Source: Diphasiastrum complanatum (lineage: Eukaryota > Streptophyta > Lycopodiopsida > Lycopodiales > Lycopodiaceae). From it: a DNA stretch of 42,408 nucleotides. Both the position numbers and the translations under genes were made by a program. The notes below the pieces were generated by a model that was given only the letters and a program-made list of their open reading frames with translations, was not told where the DNA came from and did not search any database. The stretch spans positions 1-42,408 of the forward strand of contig MU835032.1 in the NCBI GenBank assembly GCA_029204225.1, given 5' to 3'. Of this stretch, positions 33,626 to 42,408 are shown in pieces. The first letter of the stretch is position 1. Each line of letters starts with the position of its first letter.

Positions 33626-33864
33626 TGTTATGCCCACACACGATCCTTGGAGTAGAAACAAGCACACAAGACTATATATAGATTTTCGCATGAACCACCC
33701 CAACCAACAATCTAACAAATGGCTAGATTCCCTAAGTTGATATCCATCTTAGATATTATGGTTGCTAGAGCATAGAACACTCAAATAATCCACAATACTC
33801 TTGATATGTGGAAACGGGAGGAGTGAGAGTATAGATATACTCTCTAAAACCCGAGCCTTCATAC
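33626..33864 (-). repeat. 5' LTR of the TRIM-like element, first part
   Basis: It begins TGTTATGCCCACACACGATC. The LTR is interrupted at CATAC (33860-33864) by Copia B and continues at 36897-37089, ending ATATGGACATAACA. Confidence 0.75.
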
Positions 33865-34307
33865 TGTTAGAATAATAAATGTAAATGATGTAGAAACCAT
33901 AGGTTACTATGACCGAAAAGGTCGAGATCTGTGTAACCATGGTCATTTATATTTTAGGCCCAAGTTAGTATGAAACTAACTTGTAGGGACTCGTGGGTCC
34001 ACTAGGGGCCTATACATGTGAATTAAGTACCTAACTTGTTATTTGGGGTACTTAATTATTTTATGTAACTTATGGTAGCTAGATAGCCATTAGTCAATTT
34101 ATTGGACAGCCAACAGTCATGAAGGTAGATAGCCATCTTGGACTACTTATATGTAGCCATTCATTTGTATGAGACACTTTTTTGTTAAGGAATCTATTGT
34201 TCATATTGGCTGTCCACAAGTTTCTACAAGATGGTCATCTAACCATCTCTCTCTTCTCTTTGAGAATACTTTGTGTTAATGAATAGTCTTGATTCTGGAT
34301 TCTTACA
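33865..34307 (+). repeat. 5' LTR of Copia B (443 bp)
   Basis: It starts TGTTAGAATAATAAATGTAA and ends TTGATTCTGGATTCTTACA. The last 54 bp match the remnant 3' LTR at 36840-36891. Confidence 0.88.
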
Positions 34308-34320
34308 TGGCATCAGAGAC
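34308..34320 (+). promoter_or_regulatory. Primer-binding site of Copia B
   Basis: TGGCATCAGAGAC abuts the LTR end; similar to the initiator-Met tRNA site TGGTATCAGAGC. Confidence 0.8.
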
Positions 34321-34944
34321 ATTTTTCAGAATTGATTGCTTGCTGGAGGGCACCCAATAGGCAGCCACATTTCGCCTCTTTTGGTTCATAAAACCCAGAA
34401 TTTTTTTGATTTTTGTGGAGAGAGAACTGTTCGGCTCCTCCTTGTTTTTTGTGCAGGAAATTGCAGGGAAAAGCTTGGAACCTCCACTCATTTGGGAGCC
34501 AGCAGTAGGGCGCCCATGCTCAACTAGTTTTCATGTGATTGAAATCGGATTACATGCTTCAAATTGCAGATTTTTTTCTTGGAGGAGGGCGCCCATCTAC
34601 CTTGAAGACAAATGTGTTTTTGACACATTTTTAGTGGCTGAAATTTTTCTGTTTTTGAGCCTGGAAGAAGGTCTTACCATATGCTCCATTAGCACACTGA
34701 GTGCACACCATTTTACCACAAAAGTTTTGGTTGTGGTATTGGCTTCATTGGAAGCCCACATATTAGTTAGTATTTTGTTATTTCAGCAGAATACAGCCAC
34801 CTATATCTTCTTGTGAATAAGCTATTGCATGTGGTGTATTGCAATCTATAGTGCTCATTAATCCAGCTTTGATCTTGTTGATTTTTTAGTAGATTTTGGC
34901 TTGGAATCTGTTTTTCCCATCTACTATTAGCTGAATTTTCAGAA

Positions 34945-35967
34945 ATGGCTAAAGAATTTGAATCTATAGGTTCTTTGTTCAATGAAGATAGGTTGGATGG
35001 AACTAATTTTTCCTTGTGATGCTACATGATCAAAAACCTCTTTATTGCTAAAGGTTTGTTTGAAGTTGTAAGTGATGATGAAGAGAGGCCACCTAGTTTG
35101 GCACCTACTACACCGTCAAGAGCTACTTCTTCAACATATGTGGAGGTGTCTTCCGAAGAACAAAAGAAGTGGGATCGACGTGACGCACAAGCACATTCGG
35201 TCATGGCGCTATCCGTGAAGAGATCAATCCTACCTCACATTCGATCATGCAAGACTTCCAAGAGTGCTTGGGAAGTACTTGCCAAGATGTTCCAAGTGAA
35301 GAATACGGCGAAAGTGCTTTTTCTACGTAATTAACTCTCAACATTGAAGATGCAAGAGGGTGATATGCTTTCAAATCACTTAATGAAGATCAAGGATCTT
35401 TGTGAAGAGCTTCTTAGCATTGACGAAATTGTCGAGAACTCTCAATTTGTTTCAATTACTCTTAATTCATCTCCTCATTCCTATCTTCCATTTGTGTCTA
35501 CTTTAAGCATATCTCTTAGGGGACAACAAATCTCCTTTGAAGAGCTTGTTGGCTTACTTCTCCAAGAAGAGCAAACAAGGACTAATTTTGGTGAACAAGA
35601 AGATCAAGCCTTCTTCACCAAAGGCAAAGGCAAGGGCAAGTGCAAAGGTAAGCCTTCTTCTTCCAAGGATCAAAAATCCAAGGAAGGCCAAGATCAAGGA
35701 TTCAAAAAGAAGGGTAAATGCCATTATTGTAAAAAGTTTGGGCACCACATAAAGGAATGTAGGAAGAAGCTTACTAAGGATAAAGAGAAAGGTATTGATA
35801 CAAATACAGTCATGATTTCATTAGAACATCAAAAGGAGGATGATTCTTTCAATGGTGATTTTGCTCTTGTCACTAACAATCTCATTTCTAATCAAAATGA
35901 GATTTCTACCACTTCTCGACTTGTTGGTTACTTCAGCTTTGTAGGTTGCTGTTTTTTCTTCCATTGA
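34945..35967 (+). pseudogene. Copia B gag with two nonsense codons
   Basis: A single frame from ATG 34945 reads MAKEFESIGSLFNEDRLDG, meets TGA at 35017 (probably a former Trp), continues MIKNLFIAKGLFEVVSDDEE and KSAWEVLAKMFQVKN, meets TAA at 35332 and goes on to LKMQEGDMLSNHLMKIKDL. A Lys/Gly-rich linker and the zinc knuckle CHYCKKFGHHIKEC (about 35721-35762) follow. The frame is otherwise open, showing modest decay. This would have formed the particle shell and bound element RNA. Confidence 0.88.
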
Positions 35968-36792
35968 TTGGGTGATTGATAGCGGAGCTACATGCCATAT
36001 GACTCACCATAGAGAAGATGGAAGGAAGCAAGGTTCAAGGTGTTGACAACACCTCGTAACCAATTGAAGGCAGTGGATCTATACCACTCATTTTTCCCAA
36101 TGGAGAAGAAAAGTACATTCGAAATGTACTTTATGTTCCTAAGATTAAAAAAAAATCTCATTTCGGTCTCTACAATCATGAATCAAGGATTGATTGTAGA
36201 ATTTAAAGAAGACAAATGTCTTATAAAAGACCCAAAGAGATCACTTTTAATTGTTGCTTGGGGAACATTGCGAGGAGGTTTGTTTTTGTTGGATATTTAT
36301 GAACCTAAAGCTTTGACATCCTTTGGTCTTGTTGCTACTAATTCACATGCATTGGACTTGGCTAAACTATGGCATGCGAGGTAGGGGCACCTCAATTTTA
36401 GAAGTTTGAATATGTTGAAAAAATTCAACATGGTGGAAGGCATTCCAAATATGGAGCATCCCGAAGGACATGTATGCGAAGGATGCATACTTCATTTTCT
36501 AGCTATGATAGAAAATCAATTTGGGCATACTTTGAAGATACTACGTACCGACCGAGGAGGGGAATACATTAAAAGTACGTTCGGCACGTTTCTACAAAGC
36601 AAAGGCATTCTACATCAAATGACTACACCTTATACACCGCAACAAAATGGTGTTGTCGAGAGGAAAAATCGCACAATCATGGAGATGGCTCGTTGCATGC
36701 TTAAGGCAAAGGGCGTTCCCCACAAGCTTTGGGCTGAAGCGGTTATTACGGCGACATACATTAGTAATCGGTGTGTAAGGTGTAGTCATTAA
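35968..36792 (+). pseudogene. Copia B protease and truncated integrase
   Basis: The protease site is intact at the residue level (DWVIDSGATCHMTHH, about 35963-36010) but in another frame from gag. The pre-integrase zinc region (LWHAR, stop, GHLNFRSL; VCEGCI) follows. CEGCI then jumps to FLAMIENQFGHTLKILRTD, so the part with the first catalytic Asp of integrase is deleted. The second Asp (LRTDRGGEY) and Glu (QQNGVVERKNR) are present. The frame ends at CVRCSH where a filler sequence starts. No reverse transcriptase or RNase H. Confidence 0.85.
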
Positions 36793-36834
36793 AAGTACGT
36801 TCGGCACGTTTCTTCAAAGCAAAGGCATTCTACA
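36787..36834 (+). repeat. 48-bp filler copy of an integrase segment
   Basis: 36787-36834 repeats 36567-36614 with one mismatch and joins the broken integrase frame to the remnant of the 3' LTR. Confidence 0.92.
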
Positions 36835-36839
36835 AAGTA

Positions 36840-36891
36840 TTCTCTTTGAGAATACTGTGTTAATGAATAGTCTTGATTCTGGATTCCTACA
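36840..36891 (+). repeat. 3' LTR remnant of Copia B (52 bp)
   Basis: TTCTCTTTGAGAATACTGTG and the following bases through CTACA match the end of the 5' LTR, with a 2-bp deletion and one substitution. Confidence 0.9.
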
Positions 36892-37429
36892 CATACGACA
36901 CGCGAACTTTTTGTTCAGTAGCCTTCCCTTCCATGCACAGCTACAGTATCCAGGTATAGACATCATGCACAACCACTCTTGCATGAGATCGGTCCTTAAC
37001 CAAATAGGTATGGACCTATTCTAGGTTAAGGGCTACATTACGGTTCAGGTCAAGCCTAATACCAAATACACACACATATGGACATAACAACTATGCCCTC
37101 ATAGTGAAGCAAATTTCGACCCTATTGTAATCGTAGTGTTTAGATTTGTGTGTATAGTATATATGACTCATACTGACGATGGAAACTATTGGAAATTTTT
37201 TATATTTACTTTTATATTGGAAATGAATAATAGAATATTATTCTCAGTGTATCCTACCATTCAGCCAATATCCATCTGTGCATATCTTATTGCGTCTAGA
37301 TCATAGCTTTCCCATTGTCTATCCCATTACATTTCTCCTTGTAGTATAGAGTGGGCCCAAAGCTTTGAGTTGGCCATACTAACATTTATAGAACAATTTG
37401 GCTTAATGAGATCTTTTTCAAGTTCAACT

Positions 37430-38760
37430 TGTTGTGGTTGATCTTGTTGTCTTTGGTCTTCTTCCTCTTATTCACTCTCATTCAGGTGAATTTTTGAAGC
37501 ATCTTCAATATATCCTTGCTTACAAAAATCTTTCCTGTGACAGGGTTATAAAGCTTATAGGCTTTATTAATCGTTGAATAACCAACAAATACAGTTTTGA
37601 TACAATAGTTACCTAGCTTTTTTTTATCTCATTTGGAATCTGAGTGTAAGGTATGCAACTTAAAATTTTAAGACTCTTGACAGATGGTCTGATTATCCAA
37701 ACTTTTGGTAATGCATTTATTCTGGATATAGGCAGTCGTGGCAATAGCTTCAACCCAAAATAATTTGGAGAGACGCATGTGCAACCATGGCTTTAGTACA
37801 TTCTACCAAGATTTTGTATTTCTTTTCTACTACATTTTATTTTGGGGAGTAGCTCGTTGTTAGTTGGTAAATAATACTATTGTTTTGATAGTAGTCCTTA
37901 AAAACTCATTGGAGATATACTCTCCTCCACCATCTAATCGAAGAAGCTTCAACTTCTTGCAGTTTTATAAAGTCTTTGCTTCTGCTTTGAACATTATGAA
38001 AAACTTGAAAGCTTTTGGTTTTTGTTTTGGAAATAAACTACACACTTTCTAGAATAATCATCTGTGAAAGTACCATGCTTCTCCTATGTACATGATCAAT
38101 CTACACTGTTTCCTAGCATGCTTTTCTAAAGAAGGCTTTCACAAGTAGGATGATTAGCATTCCTAGAGAACTCTACTCTAAATCAAGTACCAGATTGTGC
38201 TTAGACATTTGCACAATACGGTTGACCCAGTTTATAGTGCCAAAGTAAATCTTTACTGATTGAGGTGGTAGTGCTCAAAGCTTGGACATTAGAAGAATAA
38301 TTTGACTCAATTTGTATAGGTAACCTTGCCTTTTTCCAAGTGCAAGGACTTTCATTGAATTATTAAATACTTTGCAGAAATCAGAATTAAACTCTATTTT
38401 ATGTGTAAGTCTGCTATCCTATGAATATATAAAATACATTAGGTATAGAATTTACATTTCCATTTTGAAAATGGAGTTTGATGGTACCTTCACTAGTGAT
38501 TTGGCGAGCACCATTCTCACCTACATGGGCATACTTGTCGGAGACATTCAATTGAAATTGCTAGAACCACTCTTTGTGGAATGTCATTTATTTTGTAGTT
38601 CCAGAGTCCAAATACCATCAGTTGTCTTCTTGTCGATCTTGAGTGATCGTGTTTTCTTGACATCATTGTAACCTGTTGATAAGAGAACAACCTCATAGAG
38701 GATGTAAACATTCTCCTTGTCGTAAGTTATGGGTGGCAGTTATAGAACCTTTGTAATATC
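37430..38760 (-). pseudogene. Minus-strand Copia relic (protease to start of reverse transcriptase)
   Basis: Reading downwards on the minus strand: a protease site LDSGTT (about 38590) followed after a stop by MTFHKEWF, then VSDKYAHVGENGARQITSEG. The integrase core is recognisable from TDDYSRK (about 38060) and the words GGGEYIS and FWVEAIATTAYIQNKC. Then comes the post-integrase box VFVGYSTINKAYKLYNPVTG (about 37500-37600) and KIFVSKDILK. Many frameshifts and stops. No LTR identified, so it is an old fragment. Confidence 0.75.
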
Positions 38761-39254
38761 AATCTCATTAGGATTGACCTACACAATTGACATCATGAAT
38801 TGTGATTTACAATTCATGTCACAATTTTCGATTAAGCACGAAGCATGAATCCCGGTTTCCTTGAGCTTTGAAAGTTGAGTGTTGAAAAAGTTATAACTTA
38901 GAGCTTAGAAGTACAAATTACAATAAATTTTATTTGCATTAGCCTTCGTGTGCTTTTTAGCTTGCTCAACAGTTTAAGACTGGCGTTGGTTTGCCTCTTA
39001 GGTACTACATGTACAATTATAGCCAGATGAAAATATTAGTAAGCATTCTTATGTAAAGAAAAAAATATTGTCAACTCATTTGATACTCTCTAATAAATAA
39101 TCTTTATATTAAAGAAAACATTGCCAGACATTATTAAAAAAGTTACATGGTGTGTCAGATTGGCATTCTACATGTATATGTGTAGTATTCTTACTATGCC
39201 ATAAAAACTATAAGATTACTCATAATCAGAAATGTATAGATGTATTCTATGGAT
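38761..39254. other. No gene seen
   Basis: AT-rich spacer between the Copia relic and the repeat cluster. Confidence 0.5.
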
Positions 39255-39720
39255 GTCTACTAGCTTAGGTACCGCATGCAAAAGCGATGTCTCCTTTCAT
39301 AGAAGCGGTGTTTCCTAGGACTACTACCACGGATTCTAAAGAGCATGCTTTCTTTCTGCTGTCTGCTAGCTCAGGTGTCGTATATGTCTTCCAGTTTTGT
39401 TGTCTACAAGCTTAGGTGTCGCATTTAGAAGCAGTGTTTCCTTTCATAGATTGAAGAGTCATTTTGTTCCTTGAAGAAAACTGATTCATGACTGAAAGGT
39501 TATAAATTATCTACCAAGACTAGCCCTTAAACCAAAGATCACTTTGATAAAAAAAAAATTGTCTTGAAGCTTTAGTTTGAGCTTTGTCTTCTAGCTCAGC
39601 CACTGCATGCAGAAGCAATCCTGCCATCTAGCTACAATATTTTGAACATAAGAAAAGATCTAAGGCAAGGTAGGATGAAGAGAATTGATTCACGACTGAA
39701 AGGTCATAAAATATTTTAGA
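39255..39720. repeat. Degenerate repeat family (three to four copies)
   Basis: Variants of CTAGCTTAGGTGTCGCATG..AGAAGC..TGTTTCCTTTCATAG occur at 39255-39301, 39402-39449 and, shorter, near 39360 and 39588. GATTCATGACTGAAAGG (39483) returns as GATTCACGACTGAAAGG (39687). Confidence 0.7.
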
Positions 39721-39774
39721 ATATTACTAGTAAAGAGTGCTTGTCGTTGACGGGCAATGGCGGCTGATCTAGGT

Positions 39775-39826
39775 GGCGGCCGATGATCTAGTGTGTGACA
39801 GGCGGCCAATGATCTAGTGTGTGACA
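39775..39826. repeat. Tandem 26-bp repeat
   Basis: GGCGGCCGATGATCTAGTGT plus GTGACA (39775-39800) is repeated with one change at 39801-39826. Related GTGTGTGACATTAG words follow to 39855. Confidence 0.9.
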
Positions 39827-39937
39827 TTAGTGTGTGGCATTAGGTGTGACATTAGAGAGAGAGAGAGAAAGACCAAGCGGTTTGCGGTTAACTCAGAGCA
39901 TTTAGGCCGCATAGGGACCGTGAGATAGAGCGAGCAT

Positions 39938-39940
<3 letters not shown>

Positions 39941-40030
<90 letters not shown>
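39941..40030. repeat. (AG)n microsatellite, 45 units
   Basis: Pure AG tract preceded by a cassette (39871-39940) that recurs at 40279-40349. Confidence 0.97.
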
Positions 40031-40034
<4 letters not shown>

Positions 40035-40202
40035 CTTCATTCAGGCCGCATTTCAACTAAATTGCAATCGCATCGCAAAGGGCCAACATGCGGTTCATAA
40101 CGATTCCAAGTCTGAAAGAAAGGAAATTGCAACCTTCCAAATCATAGTCAAAGTTGTGATGACCAACGGTAAGGCCGAAACTTACAAAATCGCATAGGGA
40201 CC

Positions 40203-40204
<2 letters not shown>

Positions 40205-40278
<74 letters not shown>
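40205..40278. repeat. (GA)n microsatellite, 37 units
   Basis: Pure GA tract preceded by CGCATAGGGACCGT, a partial copy of the inter-tract cassette. Confidence 0.97.
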
Positions 40279-40280
<2 letters not shown>

Positions 40281-40346
40281 ATGCGGTTTGCGATTACCCC
40301 AGAGCATTTAGGCCGCATAGGGATCGTGAGACAGACCGAGCATCCA

Positions 40347-40349
<3 letters not shown>

Positions 40350-40407
<58 letters not shown>
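40350..40407. repeat. (GA)n microsatellite, 29 units
   Basis: Pure GA tract directly after the second full cassette. Confidence 0.97.
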
Positions 40408-40410
<3 letters not shown>

Positions 40411-40585
40411 GATTTGGTGTTATAACGATGGTTCAACGATGCTATAACGATGGATGTTTCTAACGATGGATGTGATTCGATTTGGTGTTGTAACGATGGT
40501 TCAAGGATGCTATAACGATGGTTCAACGATGGATGCTATAACATAATAACATTATTATTATGACGATGGTTCCAACGATGGATGC
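40411..40585. repeat. GATGG minisatellite
   Basis: Two diverged copies of a roughly 70-bp unit (GATTTGGTGTTATAACGATG... and GATTTGGTGTTGTAACGATG...), each built of TAACGATGGTTCAACGATG-type sub-repeats. About a dozen (A/G)CGATG words are visible. Confidence 0.88.
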
Positions 40586-40784
40586 ATGCACATATACCAA
40601 CTTCCGCGATTGTGTAATGGAGACTTTATTTCTTCTCTTTGTTTGAATTAAAGAGAAAATCTTTTTCTAATTTGTGTCACAAGGTGTAGCCGAGTAGTCC
40701 TATGAGCAGAAATGTAAAAAAATGATGCTTCATCAGTTCAGCTTGCTCAAAAAACTATGAATTTTAAAGTTAGCATATCAAATA

Positions 40785-41945
40785 TGTGAAATGTTAAAAC
40801 TATTTGTGAGAGGATCTGAACTGCAAGTTTTGGTAATATGGGAACATCATTCCCATACTTCAGCCACTATCTCACTGGACACAATATGCTCGTTGGCCTT
40901 AGCTGGGCTGCAACAGAGATTCAAACTTGAGGAGCTCACCTCTGAACACAAGGTCATCCTTGAGTGGATCCTATGCGATAGGATCATGATAGACCATCCT
41001 AATGTAGGTCCCAATGCTCTCTAAGCTTGTGTCACAAAACTGCATTTCACTCTGCCATAAATTATGGAGAGGATGCAAGCCATGGCATGCAAAGGTTGAT
41101 GGAATCATTGCCATCTATGTTGCCATATACACTTGATTTTTTCCAACTTGTGAAAGTCCAAAGGCAAGGCTTCAACAATGAACACCATGGATTAAAATAA
41201 TCTATTAGTTTTGAGCATTGAGCATGCAAGTTAAAAATTGCAACATTGAGAATTTTGAGTTTTTAAATGCACCTACATGAATTGAGTGTTATGCAAATGC
41301 TTTATTCTCCCAACCTATCCATGAACTCATAATCAAAAGCCCAAACTTGAGCCCTCTCTATTTGTGAGGTGCAAGACAATGTAATGGGCTGTAGCCTATT
41401 GACAATAGCACGTGTTTCATCCCAAATTGACAATGGTCTCGAACTTTTGTGACTTGGGCTCTCGTGATGGCCCTTGGTTTGAAGCACAATTTGCCTTAGG
41501 TTGCCATGAACCTTCAAGAGGCACTCCAAAACGAGGAACATGTATTCAAACGTGTATAGTCAGTAACTAGTTAGAAGTGTAGTTTAGATCGTGAGTCAAG
41601 ACACAAGTTTCAATGTCAGTCAAGCAATTTAAAAATTGCAATGTAGTATGTACAAATCATTGTTTAAAGGATTTGAATTTGGAAACAATTGTGTCGGGCA
41701 AGATATACAACATCCAAGGTTGAAAAGGTATTTGAACATGAAAAGGACCTTGTACGACGTTTGGTCATAAGCCTCATCAAGAATCGAGCTACTCCCCACA
41801 ATCTCTTGGACCCAAGGTAATTTAGCAATATCTCAATAAGGAGGTTTAGCAATGGGCAACACAAGGTGTCCCAAAAGATATAGGGTTAGATCTAATTAGT
41901 GAGCCTTCCCATTGCGGCCACACAATTTTGCATTGTTCAGTGATG
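40785..41945 (-). pseudogene. hAT-family transposase pseudogene 2
   Basis: Minus-strand landmarks from high to low coordinate: NAKNCVAAMGRL (about 41900-41940, after one frame adjustment), PYIFW and TPCVAH (about 41845-41885), NLLIE then DIAKLPWVQEIVG (about 41790-41850, one base missing), FLVLECLLKVHGNLRQIVLQ (41485-41541), IWDETRAIVNRLQPI and FDYEFMDRLGE (to 41302). Near 40800-40865 comes WLKYGNDVPILPKLAVQILSQ, split by a stop, which is the C-terminal hATC dimerisation signature. It breaks off just after LSQ. These are the RNase-H-fold catalytic region and dimerisation domain of hAT transposases; frameshifts and stops make it inactive. Confidence 0.72.
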
Positions 41946-42408
41946 ACCTATATAGTCATTTATTGTCAATGTCTAAACTTGAGTCTTGAATCAAATTTCA
42001 ATAATTGATTGATAATAGCTCAAAATTCAAAGTCCAAACATTAGAACTTGTAACACCTGCTTTTAAGTTCAATCTCTAAATTGTCTCTCTCATGCACACT
42101 CTCTAAATTCTGGGATCTTAATGGCATTAATGAACCATAAATCAGACCCTCGTTGATATATTTCCTAGAATTGATTATTCGGAATCGTTGATTCGTTGCC
42201 TTTAAATTGGCAAATTGTGTAACTTTAATTACAACTACCAAGCTGCTAGAATGAGCATCAAACACATTGATAAACTACACTAATAAGAAATCCAACAAAT
42301 CAAACATTTTTATGAATGTACATCAAAACATCAAACAAGTTTACAATTTATCAAATCAGATAATAACTATCGATCAAGATATTCAATGTCTCTTACTAGA
42401 CTAATTGT
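41946..42408. other. No gene seen at the window end
   Basis: Probably the decayed upstream part of hAT pseudogene 2, but no DUF659 or BED motif could be read here. Confidence 0.4.

Larger units (their letters stand above)
33865..36891 (+). mobile_element. Copia LTR retrotransposon B, nested and internally deleted
   Basis: It is flanked by a perfect 5-bp target duplication CATAC (33860-33864 and 36892-36896). It keeps a complete 5' LTR, primer site, gag, protease start and part of integrase. The rest of pol and almost all of the 3' LTR are gone; only the last 52 bp of the 3' LTR remain. It lies inside the 5' LTR of the minus-strand TRIM-like element, so it is the younger insertion. Confidence 0.9.
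32899..37089 (-). mobile_element. Minus-strand miniature (TRIM-like) LTR element, split by Copia B
   Basis: Two direct LTR copies (32899-33227; 33626-33864 plus 36897-37089) flank an interior of only about 400 bp. The interior has a polypurine tract beside one LTR and an initiator-Met-type primer site beside the other, both in minus orientation. The LTR ends are TGTTATG...CATAACA in the complete copy. The outer flanks are GCTAT (32894-32898) and ACTAT (37090-37094), a target duplication with one change. The interior shows at most a gag-like scrap, so replication would need proteins in trans. Removing the nested Copia restores one LTR of about 432 bp. Confidence 0.75.

Noticed and set aside
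34406-34816. 136-codon frame in the leader of Copia B
   Set aside because: It lies between the primer site and gag, has no Gag-like motif and looks like chance in T-rich sequence.
39255-40585. CRISPR-like array
   Set aside because: Repeats are irregular in length and spacing, contain microsatellites, and the window is clearly plant nuclear DNA.
40681-40720. tRNA-like gene (GGTGTAGCCGAGTAGTCC resembles a D-arm)
   Set aside because: No matching acceptor stem, anticodon arm or T-arm could be found within 90 bp.

Overview
This looks like nuclear DNA of a land plant with a transposon-rich genome. The evidence is one intact plant-specific DUF1644 zinc-finger gene, several Ty1/Copia elements, hAT transposase remnants, an L1-like ORF1 relic, a gene whose last intron is about 5.5 kb and filled with transposon debris, and very long pure CT/GA tracts. 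The species cannot be fixed from sequence alone. The CT/GA-rich, intron-inflated style would suit a fern, lycophyte or gymnosperm, but that is an inference.

Layout. 1-1600: decayed LINE ORF1-like reading frame bracketed by (CT)n tracts, with no ORF2 behind it. 2121-10471: an unrecognised host gene on the + strand, modelled as three phase-compatible exons encoding 559 aa. Its last intron (3515-9053) holds a minus-strand hAT pseudogene and a retroelement gag remnant. 10472-17170: no confident gene; it holds a minus-strand Copia integrase scrap (12719-13033) and a 93% identical hairpin with 97-bp arms (14196-14409). 17174-24320: a broken multi-exon gene whose core has the motif order of class-beta N4/N6 DNA (amino)methyltransferases (DIPYG, then W..P, then DLFSGSG). 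A 5-kb Copia element (18256-23218) is inserted in one of its introns, just before the 3' splice site. 24864-25680: minus-strand Copia reverse-transcriptase relic with an internal tandem duplication.

28000-31307: the clearest live gene, DUF1644, with an intron in its 5' UTR and a single coding exon of 416 aa. 32899-37089: a minus-strand, very short LTR element (LTR, PPT, about 0.4 kb interior, PBS, LTR) whose 5' LTR was later split by a + strand Copia element (33865-36891) with a perfect CATAC target duplication. 37430-38760: another minus-strand Copia relic. 39255-40585: repeat cluster with three (GA)n tracts separated by a recurring cassette of about 85 bp, then a GATGG-type minisatellite. 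40785-41945: a second minus-strand hAT pseudogene that helps validate an intron in the first one.

The most notable items are the methyltransferase-like pseudogene, the two-level nested LTR elements with readable target duplications, the two LTRs of one Copia element having unrelated centres, the repair-like 48-bp filler in the deleted Copia, and the long hairpin. All functional statements come from motif reading by eye; no database search was possible.
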